In this document: in pieces, positions 1 to 7,346 of the stretch
How positions within the stretch are numbered: position 1 is the stretch's first letter
Layout: each line of letters begins with the position of its first letter
NCBI RefSeq assembly: GCF_964020115.1
Contig: NZ_OZ026542.1
Location: 2,311,436 to 2,375,435 of the forward strand
Length of the DNA: 64,000 nt
Origin: Candidatus Regiella endosymbiont of Tuberolachnus salignus
Lineage (GTDB): Bacteria > Pseudomonadota > Gammaproteobacteria > Enterobacterales > Enterobacteriaceae
Reading direction: 5' to 3'
Translations under genes and position numbers: made by a program
The notes under the pieces: generated by a model
Database searches by the model: none
Told to the model about the DNA's origin: nothing
What the model saw: only the letters and a program-made list of their open reading frames with translations

Positions 1-11
1 ATAACCAGAAT

Positions 12-32
12 GGGGGCAAAAGCCCCCTTAAA
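12..32 (+). terminator. terminator-like hairpin downstream of an off-window J-domain gene
   Basis: A GGGGGC / GCCCCC stem with an AAAA loop is followed by a short T/A stretch. The same hairpin, in inverted orientation, follows the stop codon of the J-domain pseudogene at 62062, so here it probably ends a J-domain gene lying just left of the window. There is no long U-tract, so termination strength is uncertain. Confidence 0.5.
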
Positions 33-55
33 CTATTATCCGGTATGCTGTAAAA

Positions 56-85
56 CCTCGGCCTTTAGGGCGGGGAGGATGTCAA
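56..85 (+). repeat. IS200/IS605-like right-end hairpin, solo
   Basis: An imperfect stem CCTCGGCC-TTTA-GGGCGGGGAGG is followed by ATGTCAA. This resembles the conserved right end of IS200/IS605 (tnpB-type) elements. No tnpA or tnpB is present. The same sequence occurs inverted at about 61983-62014. It could also be a plain regulatory hairpin in front of the 103-codon gene. Confidence 0.4.
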
Positions 86-92
86 AAATAAT

Positions 93-404
93 ATGAGTTC
101 ATCAAATGAAATGTATATTAGAAAAGGTGTCGGAAACAGAACATATTGCGTAACCTGTCAAAAAATGGATGATGGATGTTTATTAACATTTGAGAAAAAA
201 ATAAAAATACGGTCAAAGAAAAAAATAGCAGACAAATCGAAATCCACCACAAGGCAAGTTGTTTTTAATAAAATAATAAAAACGCAATCGATTGGTTCGA
301 TAAATCATGATGATATTTTTTCGTCATTATCGCCTGTAGAAAAAGATATATTCATTAATATCATTAAAGAAATGACATTTGATGGTTACCGCAATGAAAA
401 GTGA
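93..404 (+). CDS. hypothetical protein upstream of HTH gene
   Basis: This is a 103-residue protein that I do not recognise. It is lysine-rich (KKIKIRSKKK near residues 35-45), has a Cys-x2-Cys pair near residues 19-22 (CVTC), and is predicted cytoplasmic. Its end overlaps the XRE-type HTH gene at 394, so the two are probably cotranscribed, as in small TA or phage-type regulator pairs. A nearly identical inverted copy lies at 61665-61973 followed by the same HTH gene. Duplication with the coding frame intact supports a real gene; function is unknown. Confidence 0.6.
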   Translation: MSSSNEMYIRKGVGNRTYCVTCQKMDDGCLLTFEKKIKIRSKKKIADKSKSTTRQVVFNKIIKTQSIGSINHDDIFSSLSPVEKDIFINIIKEMTFDGYRNEK

Positions 405-618
405 GTTATCAACGCCAGAAGAAATTAAACGTTTGCGTGTTAAAGCAGGGTTAACACAAAAAGAAACTGCTGACCTGTTTGGTATCTCACTAAACTATTG
501 GCAGAAAAAAGAGTTGAGTAAGGACAGTGCGCAAAATAGAAAGGTTTCAAAAAGTGAGTACATATTATTACTTTTACTTGCCGGGGAACACCCTGATTTT
601 AAGCTGGTGAAACACTGA
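394..618 (+). CDS. XRE-family HTH DNA-binding protein
   Basis: A small (74-residue) Cro/C1-type helix-turn-helix protein. The motif RVKAGLTQKETADLFGIS followed by YWQKKE matches the XRE domain, with TQKETADLF as helix 2 and the recognition helix after it. I chose the ATG at 394, which overlaps the upstream gene by 11 bp; TTG/ATG at 379/382 are alternatives. It is probably a repressor or an antitoxin-like partner of the upstream protein. A second copy on the minus strand near 61577-61675 is cut by an IS5-family element. Confidence 0.75.
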   Translation: MKSELSTPEEIKRLRVKAGLTQKETADLFGISLNYWQKKELSKDSAQNRKVSKSEYILLLLLAGEHPDFKLVKH

Positions 619-790
619 AAACCAGGAGTCATCATACTGGGTCAATCTACTCACCAACGACCCCATCCAGCACCCGTAAATTATGCTGTAATGTTTTGAA
701 AATTCAGGAGTGGAAAGGATAAACAGCCGATATTACATATTTACGCCCGAATCCTTACGTCTGGCTTTATTGGCTTAATTTTTTTGATTA
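619..790. other. intergenic, no gene seen
   Basis: No credible reading frame. It ends in the GATTA direct repeat that flanks the MITE at 791-1100. Confidence 0.5.
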
Positions 791-1100
791 GGCCTAGCGC
801 TCCGGAACTCGCGCCCTGACGCAAAAATTTAAAATAGCTTTGTTTTTATAAAGTTTATTGCTTCATATTTTATTCAGTCAGTCAGTTCCTAGAATAGCCA
901 GAGTCGGAACTAAAAAGGCCATATTCACTTAAAGTTGTCGTTGAAATCTACTCAAATCGGATAGTAATATCAACCACGAATTATAAGTAGGAACTAGAAG
1001 ATGTTCGAATAAAAAAATACCAAACGAAAAGGGAATTTGTAGAAAAAATCAGTGATTTTTAGATTTTTGCGTCAGGGCGCGAGTTCCGGAGCGCTAGGCC
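791..1100. mobile_element. 310-bp MITE with perfect 38-bp inverted repeats
   Basis: A 38-bp sequence starting GGCCTAGCGCTCCGG at 791-828 is exactly inverted at 1063-1100. The element is flanked by 5-bp direct repeats GATTA (786-790 and 1101-1105). The 234-bp interior has no reading frame. 38-bp ends with 5-bp target duplication match Tn3-derived miniature elements (TIMEs), though the end sequence does not start GGGG, so the family is an inference. Single ends of the same element occur at 6921, 32812 and 63254. Confidence 0.85.
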
Positions 1101-1102
1101 GA

Positions 1103-1447
1103 TTAAGCCGCGATGTTCGATACGACAAAATCCACATGTATTTGGTCATACGGAAATAAGATTTTCTCCCCGTTTTTTTCAATGATACCCGCCGCAAGCA
1201 ACGCCTGCACATCAGCATGTACGGCTTTAATATCACGAGCGACTCGCCGCGCTGCGCTGCGTATGGACATTTCACCGCCACCGACCATAGCTCGTAATAT
1301 AGCCAGGCGTTTTGGGCTAATGATTTTCCAAAGCAAATCAAAGGAGGGAAAACTGATGAACTCTCCCATTTCATCACCGTTCATCGCGCAAATGAAACGT
1401 TCATCAACAGTATCGGACGTTAAAACATTCAAGGTTAATGTTTTCAT
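1103..1447 (-). CDS. antitoxin of TumE/TumA-type TA system (winged HTH)
   Basis: A 114-residue protein. Residues about 40-100 form a winged helix of the MarR/HVO_A0114-like type (SPKRLAILRAMVGGGEMSIRSA ... LLAAGIIEKN), as in the antitoxin partners of DUF6516 (TumE) toxins. It lies downstream of the toxin and overlaps it by 4 bp (ATGA), implying translational coupling. Its stop codon lies within the right GATTA repeat of the MITE, so the MITE inserted exactly at its 3' end. The antitoxin would bind toxin and its own promoter. Confidence 0.7.
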   Translation of the reverse strand: MKTLTLNVLTSDTVDERFICAMNGDEMGEFISFPSFDLLWKIISPKRLAILRAMVGGGEMSIRSAARRVARDIKAVHADVQALLAAGIIEKNGEKILFPYDQIHVDFVVSNIAA

Positions 1448-1677
1448 GATATTACTCCTTTTCTGTACTTCTCTACTTCGGCACGGAAATCTGAGACTAA
1501 CTGAGCCGCGTCATTAAAAATGATGGGGCTCTCCTGACTGCCGATGTGTTTGTGGTCTCCTTTGCCGGCTTCATTATCATAACGGAGCACACAGACGCCT
1601 TTTTCTATGTATGCCAAGCGATATTTGTAGCTATGTTGACTGGCTTTAACAGGTGGATCAACCCGCCAGACGACCAT
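1444..1677 (-). CDS. TumE-family toxin (DUF6516), probably N-truncated
   Basis: 77 residues with the DUF6516 signature MVVWRV ... KYRLAY ... LRYDNEAGKGDHKH near residues 1-43. The usual family length is about 100; the upstream frame stays open for about 16 more codons (ending HSFIE before the Met) without an ATG or GTG, so the original N-terminus seems lost or uses an unusual start. It overlaps the antitoxin by 4 bp. The toxin-first order is typical for this family. It may be inactive. Confidence 0.65.
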   Translation of the reverse strand: MVVWRVDPPVKASQHSYKYRLAYIEKGVCVLRYDNEAGKGDHKHIGSQESPIIFNDAAQLVSDFRAEVEKYRKGVIS

Positions 1678-1825
1678 TTCAATAAAACTATGCTCATAAA
1701 AGTGTGAAGTAATTCTATCCAGCTAATCCCGTGCTTACATCCGTCCCTTCTCCGATATGCCTATCGTCAGTCCGAATATTCGCTCTTTTAGCTCACCATG
1801 AAACCATTCGTGGCATACGTATGCC

Positions 1826-1857
1826 GGAACCGCCGGAAATTTTGTCACCTCATCTTA
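1826..1857 (+). repeat. dispersed ~30-bp repeat, copy 1
   Basis: A sequence beginning GGAACCGCCGGAAATTTTG and ending CACCTCATCTTA also occurs at 9471-9500 and 60681-60712. Here it overlaps the 3' end of the codB-like gene, supplying its final codons (KMR stop). It may be the end of an unrecognised IS. Confidence 0.6.
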
Positions 1858-3149
1858 GTTGAACGTACTTTGCGAACGGTACACATTGTCCAGTATATAA
1901 CACTGGCAACTAATAAGGCGTTGAGCGATGGTATGCCCCACTCAATTACCAAACCGACAACGCTACCCGCAACCCAGGAAATAATTGCAGGCCACCCTAT
2001 TGATGGAGTTAATTTCTTTGTAGGTAGAATTTCTTTATCGCGGGTCGTATCAAGTAGCTTGCGACTAGTACGTAAAATATAATAATCAACAAGTATTACA
2101 CCGGCAACAGGAGGAAAAACAACCCCCATTAGAATAAGGAAATTGAGAAAGTTATCTAAAATTCCTGCGATTGAGAGGATTGTGCCTGCTATTCCTAATC
2201 CAAAAATTAATCCTACGTGATTTAATCTCTTTCCTGCTACGCACTCTATAGCGTTGGCTAAAGCCAGTGACGATGAATATAAATTAACATCATTAACCTT
2301 AACGACAGCGAGAATGACAGCAAGTAGCCCAATCCATCCCGCACTTTGCGTCATAATGGTAACGACATCAGAAGTATCAAGTGCGTGTGCAATTAATATG
2401 GCAATGGTATTAACAATGAATTCGCTAGCAATGATAGAAAGCGTTATCATCCAGAATGCGTGTCGCCCGTTTTTGCAATAGCGACTGATATCCGGTGTGA
2501 TAAGTGCACCAGAAATAGCACCGCCAGCAACAACCATGACACCTGTGCCGAGAGAAAAAGGTGTACCAGAGGGAGCGATAGAAATCAAATCAGTAATGTT
2601 ATGCCCCATGAGAAGGCTTGTAGCAATCCAACCTATTACCAGAAAGAAAACAGGTACTGACACTATTGCCGTCCAACTCAAAGCGCGAAATCCAAATGCA
2701 ACTAATACAGTCAGCGCGATACCTGAAATGATCGCTGACCAGGTAAAGCCGAGTTGATCATTAAACGCATAATTCAATCCTTTGGCAGAAATCGAATTCT
2801 GCACACCAAACCAACCGAGGAAACTAATCGCTATAACCATTCCAATGAGTACAGATCCAAAACGGCCAAAACCACACCAACGCGCCAATAAGCTTGTTGA
2901 CATTCCCTCTCGGGCACCAGCGATGCCCAGTCCAAGGCTAACAAACTCGAGGAGTAAACTACCAATAAAAGTAGCCAGCACTGCTTGACCAAATGTCATT
3001 GAATGACCCAGCGTAGCGCCGATTAGAAATTGTGATAAAGCTGTCATTGCTCCCACTCGTATTAGGGTGGTACTAAGCAGACTGGCACGCGCTTTTAACG
3101 GCACACGACTTACAGCATAATCATCGCTAATAATGTTATTTTTCCGCAA
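1845..3149 (-). CDS. cytosine/purine permease family transporter (NCS1, CodB-like)
   Basis: A 434-residue inner-membrane protein with about 12 hydrophobic segments. It has an NCS1 N-terminal region (SRVPLKARASLLSTTLIRVGAMTALSQF), the GLGIAGAREGMSTSLLARWCGFGRFGS stretch near 75-100 and the TPDISRY motif near 220, as in CodB. It would import cytosine or a related base by cation symport. The start is TTG; no upstream in-frame ATG exists, and the paralogue at 58808 uses TTG at the same place. It is divergent from the PAS-LuxR gene at 3461, a likely regulator. The last three residues come from a dispersed repeat, so the true tail may have been replaced. Confidence 0.8.
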   Translation of the reverse strand: MRKNNIISDDYAVSRVPLKARASLLSTTLIRVGAMTALSQFLIGATLGHSMTFGQAVLATFIGSLLLEFVSLGLGIAGAREGMSTSLLARWCGFGRFGSVLIGMVIAISFLGWFGVQNSISAKGLNYAFNDQLGFTWSAIISGIALTVLVAFGFRALSWTAIVSVPVFFLVIGWIATSLLMGHNITDLISIAPSGTPFSLGTGVMVVAGGAISGALITPDISRYCKNGRHAFWMITLSIIASEFIVNTIAILIAHALDTSDVVTIMTQSAGWIGLLAVILAVVKVNDVNLYSSSLALANAIECVAGKRLNHVGLIFGLGIAGTILSIAGILDNFLNFLILMGVVFPPVAGVILVDYYILRTSRKLLDTTRDKEILPTKKLTPSIGWPAIISWVAGSVVGLVIEWGIPSLNALLVASVIYWTMCTVRKVRSTKMR

Positions 3150-3460
3150 AATTAAATGTGTTCCTAATCAGGCATTGTCATGGAAGACAATGATAATAAT
3201 TTTTCTTTTCGAAAGATTCAAATATGGCTTTATTGAAACTTATACGGTGAATTTTAATTAAAAAACAATAAATATACTATATTAGTTGTTATTGCAATAA
3301 TATATTTTGTAATAATTAAAAATAGAGCGGAGATAAAATAGAATTAAATTTTAGTAAAGCTAAGTAAAAATTACCCTATATAAAATATCTACAAGAGGTA
3401 ATTTATATAGGTAGAGTTATTCTATACTTTATATAAGTCTAATGAACGGAGGTAACTATC
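3150..3460. promoter_or_regulatory. divergent intergenic region between codB-like and PAS-LuxR genes
   Basis: 311 bp, very AT-rich, separating two divergent genes and so carrying both promoters. A GGAGG Shine-Dalgarno sequence (about 3449-3453) precedes the regulator. Repeated TATA/ATATAA stretches around 3378-3438 could hold -10 elements. I see no clear operator. Confidence 0.45.
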
Positions 3461-4147
3461 ATGGTCACTACTGATTTTTCTGGCGGGGTGTCTAACGTGT
3501 TAACCGTGGCGTTAGATAAATTTCCAGAACCGTACGGCATCAAAGATCTTGAATCTCGGATTGTTTATGCTAATCCGGCGCTGATTGCTTTGTTTGGCGT
3601 GAAATCTGTCTCTGATGTTGTAGGTAAATTTGATCATGAGATTAAATCAAAATTAGTGCAATTTGATAATGCGGCTGAAGAATTTCAGAAGCAGGATAAG
3701 CAGGTTATTGATACTAAATGTAGTTTGGTTACATTAGAAATTCACCCTAAGGCGATTGATCATCCGTTCATTGTTAGGAAAGTTCCTTTGTTGAATAACG
3801 AAGGGGAGTGTATTGGTATTATTGGTCATAATAGAAATCTCGAAATTTGTACTCTCAATGACTATGTAAGAGGGTCGATGCCAGGTTCATTGCTGTTGAA
3901 TCGGCCTGATGATACTTTTTCAGAGCGTGAATGCGAAATAATATTTTTCAGATTACAAGGGCTAAAAAGTAGAGTTATAGGAAATATAATGTACCTTTCC
4001 TGCCGAACGATAGAGAATAGCTTGCAAAGGATGTACAACAAAGCGGGAGTTAATCACATTGATGATTTTAGAGCTTTTTGCGAAGAGAAAAATTATCATC
4101 GTTACCTTCCACGTAGATTTATAAATAGAGTATGTTGTAAATTTTAG
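3461..4147 (+). CDS. PAS-LuxR transcriptional regulator (LuxR solo), codB-linked
   Basis: 228 residues. The N-terminal PAS-like sensor (about 15-125; EPYGIKDLESRIVYANPALIALFG) is followed by a C-terminal LuxR/GerE-type HTH (about 150-205; SERECEIIFFRLQG ... RTIENSLQRMYNKAG). It ends with the family tail CEEKNYHRYLP. This domain order matches Photorhabdus/Xenorhabdus PAS4-LuxR solos, and in outline also F TraJ. Strong GGAGG site before ATG. The closest relative in the window is 58101-58811, also beside a codB-like gene, so a role in controlling base uptake is inferred. Confidence 0.85.
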   Translation: MVTTDFSGGVSNVLTVALDKFPEPYGIKDLESRIVYANPALIALFGVKSVSDVVGKFDHEIKSKLVQFDNAAEEFQKQDKQVIDTKCSLVTLEIHPKAIDHPFIVRKVPLLNNEGECIGIIGHNRNLEICTLNDYVRGSMPGSLLLNRPDDTFSERECEIIFFRLQGLKSRVIGNIMYLSCRTIENSLQRMYNKAGVNHIDDFRAFCEEKNYHRYLPRRFINRVCCKF

Positions 4148-4379
4148 AAAAATAAAATCATTAAATAAATATTTTTTAATAAATATCAAAAAATAAATAT
4201 CTTGCAATCTAATAAATATCCCACATTAATATTTTGTTGTATATTTAATTATAGTGATTATATTTAAAATAAAACGAAACTATATCTCTGTGAAAGATTT
4301 CAACTGTGCAATGAAAAATATTTTTTACAGCTTTTGTAGCTTAAAATCGTCTTTTATATATTACGCTTTTTAAGCGCTA

Positions 4380-4577
4380 AATAGATAGCGAAAAAAATTA
4401 GATCATTTTTATAGAATGATAGAAAATTATTTGCAAGTGATATACGAAAAATCGGAGGTTAATTCATTACGGGAGTTTAAAAAATCCTGTCATAAAATCG
4501 GATTTTATCGCTATATTCCACAAAAGTTTATTCTGCTTGGAATATAGTTTATTGAAAATAGGATAGCATCATTATGA
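4380..4577 (+). pseudogene. C-terminal remnant of a PAS-LuxR regulator
   Basis: From about 4413 the frame reads RMIENYLQVIYEKSEVNSLREF ... FYRYIPQKFILLGI, then a TAG where other copies have CAG (GIQFIEN), then FIENRIASL and TGA at 4575-4577. The PAS domain and half the HTH are missing. Its stop overlaps the following microprotein start as ATGA, exactly as in the intact copy at 13047. Confidence 0.75.
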
Positions 4578-4729
4578 GTAACCGACAAAGTAGAGCGAGA
4601 AACCGAGAATTAAGATATAAAATATTAGATCAAAAGAAAAATGAAAAGAAAAAATTATTTTATAAATTAACAAATTGGCTAAAGAAAAAAAGAAAGCCAG
4701 AAAACTGTTATTTTCTCAGTATAAAATAA
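4574..4729 (+). CDS. MSNRQSRA-type basic microprotein, copy 1
   Basis: 51 residues, strongly basic (Lys/Arg about 40 percent). It starts MSNRQSRARNREL, with LFYKLTNWLKKKRKPE near the end; a short amphipathic helix with WLKKK suggests nucleic-acid or membrane binding. It begins inside the ATGA that ends the preceding regulator remnant, so translation was coupled to the regulator. Homologues follow the regulators at 13047, 40103 and 49947, and one lies alone at 50772. I know no characterised family; conservation of frame in all copies argues it is real. Confidence 0.65.
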   Translation: MSNRQSRARNRELRYKILDQKKNEKKKLFYKLTNWLKKKRKPENCYFLSIK

Positions 4730-4734
4730 AATGC

Positions 4735-5051
4735 CTTTCCTAGAGGTAGGATAAATTATTTATTGTTCGCGATGAATAGAGAAAAGGGAAAAAAAATAAA
4801 TAAGCACTCAGTTTTATTAAATGAAGACACTTGTATTATTTATTAGCGTTTAACGCAGGGCTTTGTATTGCCAGTATTTAGAAAAAATGCCCCTTCCAAT
4901 AGAGAAAAAAAGTTGGCACAGATTGGATAGCTGGGCTTGGGGTGAGGACAGGATGTTCACCCTGAATCCACTCACGTGGGCGTAGGACTGATTTTTCTTA
5001 GCAAAGCAGGCAGGCGCAATCAATTTGTTTGGATGCAAGGGAGAAATCCTC
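4735..5051 (+). promoter_or_regulatory. conserved cassette leader, copy 1
   Basis: A region of about 300 bp that recurs before the MKTTL genes at 14562 and 49161 (TTTAACGCAGGGCTTTGTAT, later CACGTGGGCG and CAATTTGTTTGGAT blocks). It ends in a ribosome binding site (AGGGAGAAATC) 8 nt from the ATG. Such conservation between copies with little coding potential suggests a structured 5' UTR or a promoter region. Confidence 0.5.
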
Positions 5052-5282
5052 ATGAAAACGACCTTGACTCTGGAAAAAAGGGGCTTATGCGCCATGAGTC
5101 TTCGTGATTTAGAGCACAAATTAGTATGCTATTTTAATACGTTGCCTTTGCATCAGTATGCCGGTATTGATCATGCTTTTTGTGAGGAAGCGCTTGAGGT
5201 GCTATTGAATCTGTTGGATCAGGTTGAAGCAACCTTGCCTGAGCCTCTCATGATTGAAAATACAGGCTGTCAACTTAGTTAG
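5052..5282 (+). CDS. MKTTL-family small cassette protein, copy 1
   Basis: 76 residues, acidic and helical, starting MKTTLTLEKRGLCAMSLRDL, with the conserved block YFNTLPLHQ ... DHAFCEEAL ... LLDQVEA. Paralogues at 14562-14768 and 48838-49161 share this core and diverge after LLDQVEA. No known domain recognised; the CEEALxxLLxLLDQVEA helix could be a small protein-protein interface. It is third in the regulator/microprotein/leader cassette. Start chosen at the ATG with a good ribosome binding site and conservation of MKTTLT in all copies. Confidence 0.65.
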   Translation: MKTTLTLEKRGLCAMSLRDLEHKLVCYFNTLPLHQYAGIDHAFCEEALEVLLNLLDQVEATLPEPLMIENTGCQLS

Positions 5283-5434
5283 CCACAAAATAATGATGAC
5301 ATAGCCTGTTTCCGTAGAGCTTTTTTGCTAACCCCTTTCTCTTCTTTGATAAGGGTCATGGGTAAATAGAAAGCCAATAGACCCCTGATAATTTAAAATT
5401 AAAAACAAGCTAAATTGATTGTTATTTTTCCGCG

Positions 5435-5458
5435 CCTTGGTATCCGCTATGCCGTGCC
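5435..5458 (-). repeat. isolated iteron, opposite orientation to the main array
   Basis: CCTTGGTATCCGCTATGCCG plus TGCC is the exact reverse complement of the ~22-bp iteron unit of the array at 57026-57247. It stands alone, about 145 bp from the predicted oriT nick site. It could bind the TrfA-like initiator (handcuffing) or be a recombination scar. Confidence 0.75.
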
Positions 5459-5597
5459 ACAGCTATTAAAAGAAAAGTCACGAAATTCACTAGACTTAAT
5501 TCCACTGAAATTCTATTTTTCTTTAAAATTTCAACCCGTGTTATACATAAAATTCAGTCTTAAATGGTATTATAAGCACTTCTTTTTTAGCCATAAG

Positions 5598-5629
5598 ATA
5601 TCCACACACTTCGCAAGATTCTATCTTGC
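5598..5629 (-). other. oriT: predicted F-like oriT nic region
   Basis: Read on the minus strand there is a hairpin GCAAGA-TAGAA-TCTTGC followed at once by GAAGTGTGTGGATATC. The F plasmid oriT has a GCAAAAAC-type hairpin followed by GTGGGGTGT^GGTGC. By analogy the nick lies between 5603 and 5604 on the minus strand. The side and strand relative to traM (258 bp upstream, T-strand leading away from traM) match F. The match is architectural and partial in sequence, so experimental support is lacking. Confidence 0.6.
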
Positions 5630-5698
5630 ATGATTATGTTTTATTTTCAACATGTTAACTTTAAAATGTTTATGCATTTTTGTTTTTAACTTTAAAAT

Positions 5699-5831
5699 AG
5701 ACTCTAAATAGAGTCTATTTATATTTTTTATTTTATAACAATGAGTTATATAGGTTGCTAGCCATGATGGATTCTACAACAGATTCTGTTTTTTCTGGCA
5801 TGTTAGCTAGAAAGACTCTATAATAGACTCT
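5699..5831 (+). promoter_or_regulatory. paired GANTC sites upstream of traM (sbm-like)
   Basis: Six GANTC motifs occur in three pairs: 5700/5711, 5770/5782 and 5814/5826, with 11-12 bp centre spacing within each pair. F-family TraM recognises GANTC-containing repeats at helical spacing in sbmA-C, between nic and traM. These sites therefore probably bind the TraM encoded at 5861, for both relaxosome assembly and autoregulation. Confidence 0.65.
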
Positions 5832-5860
5832 ATTTTTTTAGCTTTTAACAGAGATTAACC

Positions 5861-6247
5861 ATGCCAAAAGTTCAGGTTTTTGTTAGTAAGGCTATTTTAG
5901 AAAACATAAACACTATTGTTATTGATAAACGTAACGATGGAGCAAAAGAACATGAAGCTAATACATCTAATACAGCATCCATGCTAATTGAGTTGGGTTT
6001 AAAGGTCTATGAATTGCAGCAGAAAAAAACAGACAGTAATTTTAATCAAACAGAATTTAACAAGGTCATATTGGAGAATGTGGTAAAAACCAGTTTTATT
6101 TGTCAGAAATTATTAGGCATTAATTCATTTATGTCTGAAATACAAGATAATGAAAAATTAGATTACAAATTGATGGCTCGTGCCGTCCGTAATGATACAG
6201 CAGAAGTGATAAATGAATTCTTCCCAAAAAATGAAGAAAACACTTAA
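5861..6247 (+). CDS. traM: relaxosome protein TraM (F-like)
   Basis: 128 residues, the usual TraM length (127). It has the N-terminal RHH region MPKVQVFVSKAILENINTIV, then SMLIELGLKVYE, the tetramerisation part FNQTEFNKVILENVVKTSF and the family C-terminus EFFPKNEE. TraM binds oriT and contacts the coupling protein TraD through its C-terminus to start conjugation. It lies just downstream of the predicted oriT and GANTC sites, in the same relation as on F. No traJ, traA or other mating-pair genes follow, so the plasmid could only be mobilised with helper functions. Confidence 0.9.
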   Translation: MPKVQVFVSKAILENINTIVIDKRNDGAKEHEANTSNTASMLIELGLKVYELQQKKTDSNFNQTEFNKVILENVVKTSFICQKLLGINSFMSEIQDNEKLDYKLMARAVRNDTAEVINEFFPKNEENT

Positions 6248-6252
6248 TATTA

Positions 6253-6920
6253 GTCTTGTTGGGGTTATTAGGCGTCAACCCAATCCCATTAAGTAAGCAA
6301 TTGAGGCAAGTGGCTCATTGGATTGTTATTTTGATCAAATAAGCCACCTGACGATCATTTCGATGTTTTTTCTGGGGATTGGGCTTACCGCCCTTCCCCT
6401 TTGTGGCTTTTTATGTAGTGCTTGTTGTCGCTTCGCTCACACTCGGCGGATTATCCGATATCTGTGTATCCCCTTCTATAACTTTAGCTGTGGCGTCTAT
6501 TACCTGTACAGTGCCGAAAACTCGCGCATTGCCGCGTACTTTCGTACTACCCATTAGTCGGGCATTGCCATATACCTCAGCATTCTCATATATCTCTATT
6601 TCATCATATCCATACCCAGAAGGAGTGCCTCCCACACACGTGTTACCGTACACGCGTGCATTACCGTATACACGTGCATATCTTATTCGAGCATTACCAT
6701 ACAGTTTCGCATTGCCTTTTAGAGTCGAATATATCAGATAAGCGTCACCATACAGTTTCGCATCGTCACTAATGCTTCCACTGTCTAGTATCGTATTGCC
6801 GTACGCTTGTGAATTGCCGTCCATTGATCCGCATATTCGAGCATTGCCGTAGACTGTCGCATTGTCACGTATATATGGCCCCGCTAAATTGGGATTGCTA
6901 TAGTCCCTTGGATCCTTATT
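6253..6920 (-). pseudogene. beta-helix repeat protein, N-terminally truncated copy
   Basis: On the minus strand the open part (6411-6824 and the in-frame stretch to about 6920) encodes C-terminal coils of the protein at 17533: repeats of VYGNARVYGNA type, then DTQISD and a short Ser/Thr tail. The N-terminal ~190 residues are missing; the break coincides exactly with a solo end of the 38-bp-IR element at 6921. The whole block 6253-6920, including the 3' flank, is an inverted homologue of about 21500-22163. Confidence 0.8.
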
Positions 6921-6958
6921 GGCCTGATGCTCCGGAACTCGCGCCCTGACGCAAAAAT
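6921..6958 (+). repeat. solo 38-bp end of the MITE/TIME element
   Basis: Matches the left inverted repeat of the element at 791-828 with about three mismatches near its outer end. No partner end is nearby. It forms the breakpoint of the truncated beta-helix gene, so an element-mediated deletion or one-ended rearrangement is likely. Confidence 0.75.
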
Positions 6959-7088
6959 ATCAAATTGGAAAATCTCCAATAACATCATTGTATTTACCTC
7001 GACGAAAACCCAAAACCATGATAATTGCTTGCTAGTAAGGTGATGTTGCCTTACTATATGGTCATGTTCAATAAATGAGGTTAGCAGC

Positions 7089-7346
7089 ATGACTACCCTT
7101 ACAGTCACGGCGAAAGGCCAGGTGACGTTTAAGCAAACACTTCTGAGACACCTTGGCATTAAACCCGGCCAGAAAATAAACGTCAATACGCTTCCAGGTG
7201 GTCGGGCAGTAATTCAAGCAGTGCGGGAAGGGCGAAACATTGAAGATGCATTTGGGATCCTCCGGGCAAAAAATAAGGGCAATGTTGTTTTGTCTATCGA
7301 CGACATGAACGAGATAGCTCGCAAGGGTTGGGCGAGTGAAAAATGA
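7089..7346 (+). CDS. vapB: VapB-type AbrB/SpoVT antitoxin
   Basis: 85 residues. The N-terminal swapped-hairpin AbrB fold is recognisable from LTVTAKGQVTFKQTLLRHLGIKPGQKINV near residues 4-32. The C-terminal tail would wrap the toxin (IDDMNEIARKGWASEK). It overlaps vapC by 4 bp (ATGA). The complex would repress its own promoter in the 130 bp upstream. Confidence 0.85.
   Translation: MTTLTVTAKGQVTFKQTLLRHLGIKPGQKINVNTLPGGRAVIQAVREGRNIEDAFGILRAKNKGNVVLSIDDMNEIARKGWASEK

Noticed and set aside
2254-2988. Plus-strand frames opposite the codB-like gene
   Set aside because: Shadow frames of a clear 434-codon transporter.
5415-5633. 72-codon plus-strand frame across oriT
   Set aside because: It runs through the lone iteron and the nic hairpin, and has no ribosome binding site or homology.
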